From Nitrosospira sp. (GTDB taxonomy: Bacteria > Pseudomonadota > Gammaproteobacteria > Burkholderiales > Nitrosomonadaceae): a stretch of DNA of 64,000 bases. Position numbers and translations under genes: made by a program. The stretch lies in NCBI GenBank assembly GCA_026399575.1, contig JAPLQS010000047.1, positions 17,606 to 81,605 on the forward strand, in the 5' to 3' direction. Position 1 is the stretch's first letter. Every line of letters starts with the position of its first letter. The notes under the pieces are model-generated. The model did no database searches. It saw only the letters and a list, made by a program, of their open reading frames with translations, and had not been told where the DNA came from. Shown here one piece after another: positions 20,832 to 28,209 of this stretch.

Positions 20832-20905
20832 GGAATCGCGGCCATCGTCCAGCCTGTACCAGTATTTCGCTGAATGACGTCCGGTCATGCCGATGGGTTC
20901 GTACT

Positions 20906-21231
20906 TCAGGACTTCGGCTCGTGGCTCTTGGTATCGCCACGCAGCTTGCGGGCATAATCCTCAAGCTGGCGTTTGGCGGCATCAAAGGCATCGCGCAGGG
21001 CCACATAAGATCGTGGTTGACCACAATCTCATTGCCCGGCACGCCAATGTCGATGCGCACATTGAACTGTTTGCCCTGATGATGATGTTTGTGCGGCATC
21101 TCGACCACCACCCGGCAGGACGTGATGTGGTCGAAAAACTCGTCGAGTTTCTGCGCCTTGGTGCGAATATGTGCGTCCAGCTCAGCGGAGTGTTCCATAT
21201 CGCGCACAGTAATTTGCAACGGGATCTGCAT
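20906..21231 (-). pseudogene. hpf: Ribosome hibernation promoting factor (HPF/RaiA family), frameshifted
   Basis: Starts well, with AAGGA 6 nt before the ATG, and reads MQIPLQITVRDMEHSAELDA then conserved HPF sequence to IVVNHD. The expected continuation YVALRDAFDAAKRQLEDYA and the normal C-terminus ending near 20906 are then found in another frame, with the break at about 21007-21009. Compared with the family pattern NHD-HHED-x-YVALRDAF, about ten bases seem to be missing at the break. In the original frame the reading continues with unrelated sequence to 20587. The intact gene would be about 110 residues and would dimerise or silence ribosomes in stationary phase. A real mutation or an assembly error is possible. 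Confidence 0.8.
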
Positions 21232-21247
21232 GATGATTCCTTTTAGA

Positions 21248-21697
21248 TTAACGGCGGTGCCGCATTTCCTTTTTGCGCTCGTATCCTACCAGCTTGGAGA
21301 GATCGAGCATTTCTTCCGCCAGCAGCTCCAATACGTCATCCAGCGTAAGAATACCCACCAGGCCGCCGTGCTCATCCACGATCGGCAAGCGCCTTACCGT
21401 CTTGCTGCGCATATATTGAATCGCCTCGAAAATCTCCGTGCTGTCCTTTAACGTGAATAGCTCCGGCGCCATGATATCACCCACGGTGATGACCATGTGA
21501 TCGAGTTCCGGCGCCATGATTTCCACTACCAGATCACGGTCGGTGACGATTCCCACCGGAACCCGAATACCGTTGCGGTCCTCGACCACCAGCACATCGC
21601 CCACATGATGCTGCCGCATCAGCTTGGCCGCTTCCATGACGGTTTCATCACGCTGCATGACAACAACTTCTCTAGTGCAAATATCACCGACCGGCAT
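21248..21697 (-). CDS. Two-CBS-domain protein
   Basis: A 149-residue cytoplasmic protein made of two tandem CBS domains (residues 1-70 and 75-140), with the typical VGIVTDRDLVVEIM and VGILTLDDVLELL strands. CBS pairs bind adenylates such as AMP, ATP or NAD(H). No output domain is attached. A half-length paralogue lies just upstream, and HPF just downstream. Confidence 0.85.
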   Translation of the reverse strand: MPVGDICTREVVVMQRDETVMEAAKLMRQHHVGDVLVVEDRNGIRVPVGIVTDRDLVVEIMAPELDHMVITVGDIMAPELFTLKDSTEIFEAIQYMRSKTVRRLPIVDEHGGLVGILTLDDVLELLAEEMLDLSKLVGYERKKEMRHRR

Positions 21698-21793
21698 GAT
21701 GCCCTCCTTGTAAGATTACGTAATTAAGCGCCACTATTTATGGCGAATGCTATTGACACGATCCGTGGTGATAAGCGCTACACCTGGCTGACA

Positions 21794-22039
21794 CTAAAGT
21801 GCATGCAGGTCGATGACATCGCCTACGGTGATGACCATGTAATCGAGTTCCGGCGCCATGATTTCCACCACCAGATCGTGGTCGGTGATAATGCCCAGCG
21901 GAATCCGTTCGCCGTCACGCTCTTCGACCACCTGCAAATCACACACCCGGTGCTGACGCATCAGCTTGGCCGCCTCCAGCACGGTATGGTCACGCTGCAC
22001 CACGATGACGGTATGCTCGCAAATCTCTCCACCAGACAT
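21794..22039 (-). CDS. Single-CBS-domain protein, probable truncated paralogue
   Basis: 81 residues from an ATG with GGAGG 5 nt upstream. It closely matches the first CBS domain of the neighbouring protein, sharing AAKLMRQH, DLVVEIMAPELD and MVITVGD, and then stops after VGDVIDLHAL exactly where the second domain should begin. The following bases do not encode a recognisable second CBS domain in any frame I checked. It may be a functional half-module that dimerises, or decay after a local duplication. Confidence 0.7.
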   Translation of the reverse strand: MSGGEICEHTVIVVQRDHTVLEAAKLMRQHRVCDLQVVEERDGERIPLGIITDHDLVVEIMAPELDYMVITVGDVIDLHAL

Positions 22040-22092
22040 GACAGCCTCCCATTGCATGCACCGCACAACCAAACTAAGGTCGGGTGCGCGGA

Positions 22093-22599
22093 TTAATGCG
22101 TCCAGCTCACGCGCAACAGATTTTCCTCCGGGTTATAGTGATACTGCAGCTCGCCCTGATAAGCATGATGCAAGGCTTCGCCGATGCCGCGGGCGAGATG
22201 GATATCGGTGGTCGTCACCAGTGTGGCGCCCTCTTTTTCTTCCACTGCCATGATGCGTTTGAGCGGATGTTCCGCCCGCGCATGTTTTTCCTGGTTGTGC
22301 ACCAGTTGCATGATTTCATCGCGATGCGTACGGAAGAATTCTCCCTGCAGGGTTACAAAACCGGCAGGATAGTGGTCATGCAGCCGATGACAGGCGGGAC
22401 AGGTCTGCTGATGCGCATCCGCCGGCGCCGAACGCCACTGCCAGCGTCCTTCATGAAATACCGCGCCGCATTGTGGGCAGACGGTCGGCTCCGGCAGTTT
22501 GCCCTTGGTCTTGTAGGCGTCATGCACGCGCTCCTGAAAAATCCCGTCGTGCCGAGGGATTTGGTGAAAACCGGTGGAGACAACGCTTTGAGTTCCCAT
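22093..22599 (-). CDS. BCAM0308-like zinc-ribbon protein
   Basis: 168 residues of the family often annotated BCAM0308. A zinc-ribbon with CPQCGAVF and CPACHRLHD is followed by PAGFVTLQGEFFRTHRDEI, resembling the N-terminus of Nmd3-type ribosome-binding proteins. The C-terminal part has TDIHLARGIGEALHHAYQGELQ. The ATG at 22599 has AAAGGATG upstream; the ATG three codons earlier overlaps that site. A link to ribosomes would fit the nearby HPF but is inference. Confidence 0.7.
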   Translation of the reverse strand: MGTQSVVSTGFHQIPRHDGIFQERVHDAYKTKGKLPEPTVCPQCGAVFHEGRWQWRSAPADAHQQTCPACHRLHDHYPAGFVTLQGEFFRTHRDEIMQLVHNQEKHARAEHPLKRIMAVEEKEGATLVTTTDIHLARGIGEALHHAYQGELQYHYNPEENLLRVSWTH

Positions 22600-22660
22600 G
22601 ATAAACATCCTTTAGTATCAAACAGAGAATATTGTTCTTCCGCAATCAAAATTGTCCGCG

Positions 22661-23116
22661 TTATTTGATCTCCAACTGCTTGGCGGCACTTCCATTTTTC
22701 TTCGGCAGCGTCAGCTCCAGCATGCCATTTTCATACTTGGCCTGGGCCTGGGACTCGTCCACCTCACTATCCAGAGTAAAGCTGCGATAGCTCGAGCCTT
22801 GGCGGCACTCGCGGCAAATGACTCTCTCGCCTTCCTTTTCCTCTTTTTCCTGTTTGCTCTCGGCACTGATGGAAACCCGGTTGCCATCCACTTGCACCTT
22901 GATGTCTTCTTTCTTGACCCCGGGGATTTGCGCGTGCACGGTATAAGCCTTGTCGTTCTCGCTCAAATCCATCTTGATGCGCGGCGCAGTATCCATCTCC
23001 ATGGAAAAGGGCCGCATGCCAAAACCGCGGAACCAGTCATCCATATCGGCGAACGGGTCGAAGCGACCTATGTCACTAGCCAGGGGAACAGGGGACCGCT
23101 GAATGATATTTGCCAT
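22661..23116 (-). CDS. Hsp20/alpha-crystallin small heat-shock protein (first of three)
   Basis: A 151-residue ATP-independent holdase. The alpha-crystallin domain runs from about residue 45 (RIKMDLSENDKAYTVHAQIP) to GMLELTLPKK near the end, followed by a short tail. Unlike the similar copy at 40949-41380, the loop before the RSF strand reads VICRECRQGSS and carries a CxxC pair that could bind metal or respond to oxidation. Confidence 0.88.
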   Translation of the reverse strand: MANIIQRSPVPLASDIGRFDPFADMDDWFRGFGMRPFSMEMDTAPRIKMDLSENDKAYTVHAQIPGVKKEDIKVQVDGNRVSISAESKQEKEEKEGERVICRECRQGSSYRSFTLDSEVDESQAQAKYENGMLELTLPKKNGSAAKQLEIK

Positions 23117-23274
23117 GATCTTGCTCCTTTATGAAATGTAAGTATTGCTCTAACTGCCACTGTTGCGCTCGATTGCAGCCAGGCCTGACAGCCGCCCAAC
23201 TGCATGGGATGTCGCGTCCGTCGCCATTCGTTATTGCAGGCTTGCGCTCACCTGCCATCAATCTATTACTTGAC

Positions 23275-23619
23275 CTATCTGCTCATGTCGTGCAGCTGGC
23301 ACTGCAGCAACATGCGATTGCCATAGTGAGCATCGGTGATGTTGATTGCGACCGGGAAGGTCGTGCCGTCCTTGCGCCGGGCGACCGACTCGAAGCGCGA
23401 TTCCTGGCCGCGCAGGTGCAACCCGACCATGCTCATGAACCTGTCAGGATCAAGCACGTCCAGATCCGCCATGACATGTGCCACCAGTTCTTCTCTGGCA
23501 TAGCCGAGACTGCTGCAGCACCGTTCGTCTGCATAGGCCACGCGCCCGTTGCCGTCGAGATAGAACAGCGGGTCGCGCTTGCCAGCGGCGGATGCGGTGA
23601 AATGCTCTGGTTCTCTCAT
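23275..23619 (-). CDS. Single PAS-domain protein
   Basis: About 114 residues, almost entirely one PAS domain: FYLDGNGRVAYADERCCSSLGYAREELV through RRKDGTTFPVAINIT. There is no kinase, cyclase or DNA-binding output, so it would act by binding another protein. The ATG at 23619 has GGAG 9 nt upstream; an earlier in-frame start at 23721 adds sequence without PAS similarity. Confidence 0.65.
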   Translation of the reverse strand: MREPEHFTASAAGKRDPLFYLDGNGRVAYADERCCSSLGYAREELVAHVMADLDVLDPDRFMSMVGLHLRGQESRFESVARRKDGTTFPVAINITDAHYGNRMLLQCQLHDMSR

Positions 23620-23750
23620 GGTGATTACTCCGCAGCCTCCAGCCGCATCAGCTTTGCCAAATCTTCCGGTTACAGTTGCAAACCGCCCCAGTGATATTTC
23701 TCCGGCCGTCACCTCGCCCACTCAATTGCTGCCAGTCTGTGCGTCCAATT

Positions 23751-24131
23751 TCAGTGGTACACCATGCTGTCTATCTCAGCTTCAGCCTCCAGCCAATCCA
23801 GCATGGGATCACCGCCATCGAAACCGCGCCGCTCGGCACGGTAATAAGCAGCGATCGCGATCATCTCTTGTCTATCCTCTCCGTTTCCCGTGCGCTGCGC
23901 CCGACTGGCCGGCACGCTGTCGCTGGCTGGGCGCGCCGCAATTCTCCCGCTTGCTGCCGCAGACTTGCTCTGGCCCGCGTTCCCGGACGATTTAATCTCA
24001 GCTTTATTGACCACCCTGACAGGAGCGCTCTTGGCCCCGTGTTGAACCGGTTTGACAGCGATCTTCTTGCCCGCCACGGCGGGACTGCTCTTCTGTACTG
24101 ACCCAGCTTTACTTGACTTAAGCATTTTCAT
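23751..24131 (-). CDS. DUF2934 domain protein with Lys/Ala/Ser-rich N-terminus
   Basis: 126 residues. The first 80 are low-complexity and basic (Lys, Ala, Ser, Pro, Val), resembling a nucleic-acid-binding tail. The C-terminus carries IAAYYRAERRGFDGGDP followed by DWLEAEAEID, the DUF2934 signature. The function is not established. A promoter-like motif shared with rpoS lies about 180 bp upstream. Confidence 0.75.
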   Translation of the reverse strand: MKMLKSSKAGSVQKSSPAVAGKKIAVKPVQHGAKSAPVRVVNKAEIKSSGNAGQSKSAAASGRIAARPASDSVPASRAQRTGNGEDRQEMIAIAAYYRAERRGFDGGDPMLDWLEAEAEIDSMVYH

Positions 24132-24311
24132 ACCTCCTGCATATCGGTTGAATGAAGCAGCCGTCCCGCATGACTGCCAATTGCCGCAATTTCATTTCTG
24201 CAGCAGGCCGGCAACTGAGGCCCGCAGCGCCTGCTCGTATGCCCTTAGCCTGCTGACGGCTTGAATACCTTGATATCTTCTTAAAAGGATAGAATCTTAT
24301 TGATGACCAGT

Positions 24312-24358
24312 GAATAAGCAGGCGGCCTATTCTCCAGTAGGAAAAACCCTTAAAAATA
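24312..24358. promoter_or_regulatory. Bipartite noncoding motif, copy A
   Basis: Within the gene-free stretch 24132-24421, which holds nothing else recognised. Two imperfect inverted repeats sit close together: GAATAAGC/GCCTATTC around AGGCG, then a TAGGAAAAACCCTTA half. It aligns without gaps to 25458-25502 upstream of rpoS with 30 of 45 positions identical. It may be a binding site for the nearby LuxR-type regulator. Confidence 0.45.
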
Positions 24359-24421
24359 GCAGGACTGCATTAGCCCTTGCAGAGCAGACGACATCTGACA
24401 GGCGCGGCTGACAGCTCTCCG

Positions 24422-25399
24422 CTACAGCAACCCATCCATTGACACGCCATCATGCTTCAACATCTTGCGCAGTATTTGCAGCGCTTCCAGTTGGATCTGC
24501 CGCACCCGCTCGCGGGTCAGCTCAAGACCTTCCGCCAGTTGTTCGAGCGTCTGGGTTTCATAACCGTTGAGACCGTAGCGCTGCTCGATTACGCAGCGTT
24601 GCCGCTCGCTTAAGCGTTTCAGCCATGCATGTACCTGCTGCTGCATTTCAGACTGCTCCAGCATCAGATCAGGAGCGGGGGTATGGTCATCGACGATGCC
24701 GTCGCCGATGGACAGCAGCGGATCGATGTCGAGCGGCGCATCCAATGAAATCGCGCCATTGTTCAGCGACAGCACCCAGCGCACTTCCTCCACCGGGCGC
24801 CCCAGCAGATATGCCACATCTTCCGCCTTGGGCTCTCTGCCAAGATGCGCCTCCAGGTGACGGAAGGCGCGCAGTACGATATTCAGATCCTTGATGACGT
24901 GCACCGGCAGGCGGATGGTGCGTGACTGATTCATGATGGCGCGCTCGATGTTCTGGCGAATCCACCAGGTGGCATAAGTGGAGAAACGGAATCCGCGCTC
25001 CGGATCGAACTTGTCCAGCGCATGCATCATCCCCATGTTGCCTTCTTCGATCAGGTCCAGCAAAGCGACGCCATGATTGGGATTGGTATAGCGTTTGGCG
25101 ATATTCACCACCAGCCGCAGATTGCACTCGATCATTTTCTGCCGTGCAGCGAAATCTCCCTGCTTGACCCGCCGCGCCAGCGCCGCCTCTTCCTGCGCGC
25201 TCAACAGCGCGTTAAGGCCGATCTCTTTGAAATAAATCTGGGTGACGTCGGTCTGCTGGGCATCAGCGAAAACCACGGCCTCGACTTTGGCTGGCGCGCT
25301 TTCACCTTCCTCAGTGCACGCATCGTCCGCTTGGGATGGCCAATAAGTCTCGCCACTGATGGGTGCAACTCCGCATTCTTCACTAATCGTATGCTCCAT
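24422..25399 (-). CDS. rpoS: RNA polymerase sigma factor RpoS
   Basis: A 325-residue sigma-70-family factor of the stationary-phase type. Region 1.2 ([21 protein letters not shown]), region 2 ([36 protein letters not shown]), region 3 and region 4 ([20 protein letters not shown]) are intact. The conserved region and length separate it from RpoD (over 600 residues) and RpoH. Here it lies in a cluster of stress genes rather than beside nlpD-pcm or mutS, the usual settings in gamma- and many betaproteobacteria. Confidence 0.93.
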   Translation of the reverse strand: MEHTISEECGVAPISGETYWPSQADDACTEEGESAPAKVEAVVFADAQQTDVTQIYFKEIGLNALLSAQEEAALARRVKQGDFAARQKMIECNLRLVVNIAKRYTNPNHGVALLDLIEEGNMGMMHALDKFDPERGFRFSTYATWWIRQNIERAIMNQSRTIRLPVHVIKDLNIVLRAFRHLEAHLGREPKAEDVAYLLGRPVEEVRWVLSLNNGAISLDAPLDIDPLLSIGDGIVDDHTPAPDLMLEQSEMQQQVHAWLKRLSERQRCVIEQRYGLNGYETQTLEQLAEGLELTRERVRQIQLEALQILRKMLKHDGVSMDGLL

Positions 25400-25457
25400 C
25401 TGCTCAGCTCCTGTTTGTTTATGACAGATGCACGATAAGGCAGACGCCGTGACAATG

Positions 25458-25504
25458 GGATAAGCAAACGGCTTATTCCAGACTAAGGATAATTCTTATA
25501 ATTA
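25458..25504. promoter_or_regulatory. Bipartite noncoding motif, copy B, upstream of rpoS
   Basis: Starts 59 bp upstream of the rpoS ATG. It holds GGATAAGC/GCTTATTCC around AAACG, then CTAAGGATAATTCTTA, itself an imperfect palindrome. It matches copy A at 24312 in sequence, spacing and order. The rest of 25400-25620 shows no gene. Confidence 0.5.
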
Positions 25505-25620
25505 TGGTTTTTGCGTAATGCTGCCGGGATCGGCGAGGTATGTGGCGGGGATAAAAGCGCTCGGGCTGGAGCGCAGCGCGTGGGGGATGCAATGGCATGA
25601 CTGCCGGCTACGGCAAGTTG

Positions 25621-26280
25621 TTACACCTGGATGACGTTGCACAGTATCGCCAGGCGAACCAGTTGGGCGGCATTCTCCAGCTTCAGCTTGCGCATGATGT
25701 TGGTGTGGTGCACGCCGACCGTCTTGGGACTGATGGAAAGCAGGGTGGCAATCTGTATCACTGAATTCCCTTCCGCCAGCAGTCTGAACAACTGGAATTC
25801 ACGCTTGGACAGAACACTCAAGGGGTCTGCCGGGATATCGTGGAGCGTCATGTCGGCCACCATGCCCGAGACCAGCTCCGGATCGACATACAAGCGCCCC
25901 CGCTTTACCTGACGCACCGCTTCAATCATTTGTCCGGGGCTACCCTGCTTGGTGAGGTAGCCGGTTGCGCCCATCTGCAGTGCACGCTGGATCATGGTTT
26001 CATTGCTGTACATGCTGAATACCAGAATGCGCGCATCCGGATCGCGCGCGCGGATGCGGCGCAGGGTTTCCAGCCCGCCGGTGCCCGCCATGTTGAGGTC
26101 AAGAATCACTACATCGGGTTTGCACTCGCGGTACAGCGCGTAGCCGGTTTCGCCGTCCTCGGCTTCCGCCACCACGCGAATGTCCGTGGTGCTTTCAAAC
26201 AAGCGGCGATAACCGGCGCGCACCACGGGGTGGTCGTCCACCAGCAGCACGGTGATGGGCCTGGATTCCATATCAGGCAT
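25621..26280 (-). CDS. NarL/LuxR-type response regulator
   Basis: 219 residues: a receiver domain (VDDHPVVRAG, phospho-Asp in VVILDLNMAG near residue 59, Lys in GYLTKQG) and a C-terminal GerE helix-turn-helix (LSKREFQLFRLLAEG, ISPKTVGVHHTNIMRKL). The start overlaps the kinase stop, so it is the partner of that kinase. A longer upstream reading exists but has no regulator similarity. It could control rpoS or the adjacent genes; there is no direct evidence. Confidence 0.9.
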   Translation of the reverse strand: MPDMESRPITVLLVDDHPVVRAGYRRLFESTTDIRVVAEAEDGETGYALYRECKPDVVILDLNMAGTGGLETLRRIRARDPDARILVFSMYSNETMIQRALQMGATGYLTKQGSPGQMIEAVRQVKRGRLYVDPELVSGMVADMTLHDIPADPLSVLSKREFQLFRLLAEGNSVIQIATLLSISPKTVGVHHTNIMRKLKLENAAQLVRLAILCNVIQV

Positions 26281-27487
26281 CGCTTTTCCTTCTCTTCGCC
26301 GGCTGCTCTGGCTGCTTAAGCGGCAATCTGACATCGATATGGGTGCCATGGCCCGGCGCACTGCGCGAAGAAAATTCTCCGCCCGCCGCGATCGCCCGTT
26401 CACGCATTCCCAACAACCCCAAGCCGCCGAGTCGCTGCTCGGGATTGTAGCCCCTGCCGTTATCCTCCACACTCAGCCACAGGGTGTCGGTCATGTCCCT
26501 CGCGTCCCGCTTGCGGCTCAGCCGCAGCTGCGCCCGGGTAGCATGGGCATGACTGGCGATATTGTTGAGCGCTTCCTGCACAATGCGGTAGATGGTGATG
26601 TTGACCGTCTCGCCGAGACCCTCAAACTCGCCTTCCAGTGCCAGCTCGCAACTGGTCTCGGGATGATGCGCACACCACTGTTTCTTCAGTTCGCGCAGGC
26701 TGTCCGCCAACCCCAGCATATCCAGCAATGCCGGACGCAGTTGATGCAGCAGGTCATGCACCACATCATGCATTTTGCCGACGCTGTCGCTGATGGCCTG
26801 GGCGCCGGCATGGATGGCAGAGTCTGGGCTGGCGCTGTTGGCAATCGCCTTGGCTTCGGCATAAATGGCGGTCAGCCACTGCCCCAGTTCGTCATGCAGC
26901 TCGCGTGCAAGATGGCGGCGCTCCTCTTCCTGCAGCTTGAACATGCTCTGCGTCAACTGCCGGTTCTCGCGCAACAGCTCGAGGTTGCGGCGCGCCACAT
27001 CTTTGAGCTGATCGATGTCGGTCATCACCGTGCGCCCGCCCGCCCCGCCGCTCACGACGGAAGATTCCAGGCGGACAAAGCGGGCTTTGCCGCCACGAAT
27101 TTTAATTCTCAGCTCGGTAACAATGTTGCCGCTGGTATGAAAAATATCGTGCAGATGCTGCAGAAATGCGTGGATATCGCCTTCGGCCACATGCGTGATA
27201 AAAGGCTGGCCGACAAGGTGGGCACGCTCCACCCCCAGCATGGTGGAACCGGTCAGGTTTATTTCCAGCACGCGTCCGCTCTTATCCAGGGTAAAGTAAC
27301 CCACCGGTGCATAGTCATACAAGACGGCGTAACGATCGCGCGTTTCCTCCAGTTGCTGCTGCGCTTCCCGGAGTTCATAGTTCTGCATCTCCAGTTCTAC
27401 CCGGTGAGCCTGCAGATCGGCGATCAGCTCCGTTTTACTGCGAGTTTCACTGTCATCAAACCTTTTGCGTTCCCGCTCCTGCGTCAT
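26273..27487 (-). CDS. PAS-domain sensor histidine kinase (HisKA_3/NarX-type)
   Basis: 404 residues with no membrane segment. The order is an N-terminal coiled coil (ELIADLQAHRVELEMQNYEL), a PAS domain (YAPVGYFTLDKSGRVLEIN), then the HisKA_3 dimerisation/phosphorylation helix EEERRHLARELHDELGQW with the phospho-His, and an ATPase domain with NNIAS, DNGRGYNP and GLGLLGMRER. The ATG at 27487 overlaps the stop of the PAS-containing reading upstream (ATGA). It is part of a cytoplasmic signalling operon with a CheB/CheR fusion and a LuxR-type regulator. Confidence 0.9.
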   Translation of the reverse strand: MTQERERKRFDDSETRSKTELIADLQAHRVELEMQNYELREAQQQLEETRDRYAVLYDYAPVGYFTLDKSGRVLEINLTGSTMLGVERAHLVGQPFITHVAEGDIHAFLQHLHDIFHTSGNIVTELRIKIRGGKARFVRLESSVVSGGAGGRTVMTDIDQLKDVARRNLELLRENRQLTQSMFKLQEEERRHLARELHDELGQWLTAIYAEAKAIANSASPDSAIHAGAQAISDSVGKMHDVVHDLLHQLRPALLDMLGLADSLRELKKQWCAHHPETSCELALEGEFEGLGETVNITIYRIVQEALNNIASHAHATRAQLRLSRKRDARDMTDTLWLSVEDNGRGYNPEQRLGGLGLLGMRERAIAAGGEFSSRSAPGHGTHIDVRLPLKQPEQPAKRRKSDA

Positions 27488-28209
27488 ACCACCTCCCTCT
27501 CGGTAAGCGCGATGGTAGCTGGCTTGCCTGCGTCGTCCAGCAATACGGTGGTGGTCAGCCACACCTTGAAGATGCGCCCATCCCTGGCGCGGCGCAGGCT
27601 TTCGCAGGGCGGCGCTGTTTCACCCTGGCGCAGCCGCTCCCTCAGCACATGCATATCCGCGCGCGCCGCGTCGGGGATCAGCACGGCGACGTTGAGCTGC
27701 AGCGCCTGTTCCTCGCTGTAACCATACATCTCGGTTGCGCGCCGATTCCAAGCCAGAATACGGCCAGAAAAATCCTGCAGCGTGACGGCATCGCTGGCAT
27801 CGCGCACCACCGCCGCCAAACGCCGTTCCTGCTGTAACGCCTGGCGCAGGTGTTCCGCATCCTTGATGCTGTCGATGCCGATAAACGCCAGCACCGCACC
27901 TTCGATGCGATTATCCAGCGTGCGGTAGGGACGCATACGCAAGGTGTACCAGTGCCCATCATGATCCTGCAGTTCGACAGATTGCGGCACCATGCTATCG
28001 ATCACCTGCCGCACCCGCTGTTGCAGATCGGGGAGTTCGAAATTGGGGCGAATATTGCCGAGAGGTCGGCCGATGTCGGTATCAATCAGATTCAGCAGTG
28101 GTTTTGCGGCAGAGGTGAAACGCCGGATGCGCAGATCCGCGTGCAGGATCACGATCGCCAGCTCGATGCTTGCCAGTAAATTGCTGAAGTCATTGTTGAC
28201 CCGGTTCAA
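27484..28209 (-). CDS. Detached C-terminal PAS-PAS part of a CheB-CheR-PAS protein
   Basis: 241 residues with two PAS folds: NDFSNLLASIELAIVILHAD..., then VVRDASDAVTLQDFSGRILAWNRRATEMYGYS. This is the normal continuation of CheB/CheR/PAS fusion proteins; the sequence just before it, in this frame, reads STNEELATIIEEHENRNQEL when one base is restored. It is probably translated only after a frameshift or reinitiation, or the split is a sequencing error. It couples by overlap to the kinase. Confidence 0.75.
   Translation of the reverse strand: MNRVNNDFSNLLASIELAIVILHADLRIRRFTSAAKPLLNLIDTDIGRPLGNIRPNFELPDLQQRVRQVIDSMVPQSVELQDHDGHWYTLRMRPYRTLDNRIEGAVLAFIGIDSIKDAEHLRQALQQERRLAAVVRDASDAVTLQDFSGRILAWNRRATEMYGYSEEQALQLNVAVLIPDAARADMHVLRERLRQGETAPPCESLRRARDGRIFKVWLTTTVLLDDAGKPATIALTEREVV

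Noticed and set aside
20587..21231. A 214-residue protein starting as HPF and continuing into unrelated sequence
   Set aside because: After NHD the reading has no HPF similarity and runs over the cytochrome gene; the true C-terminus is found in another frame, so this is a frameshift product.
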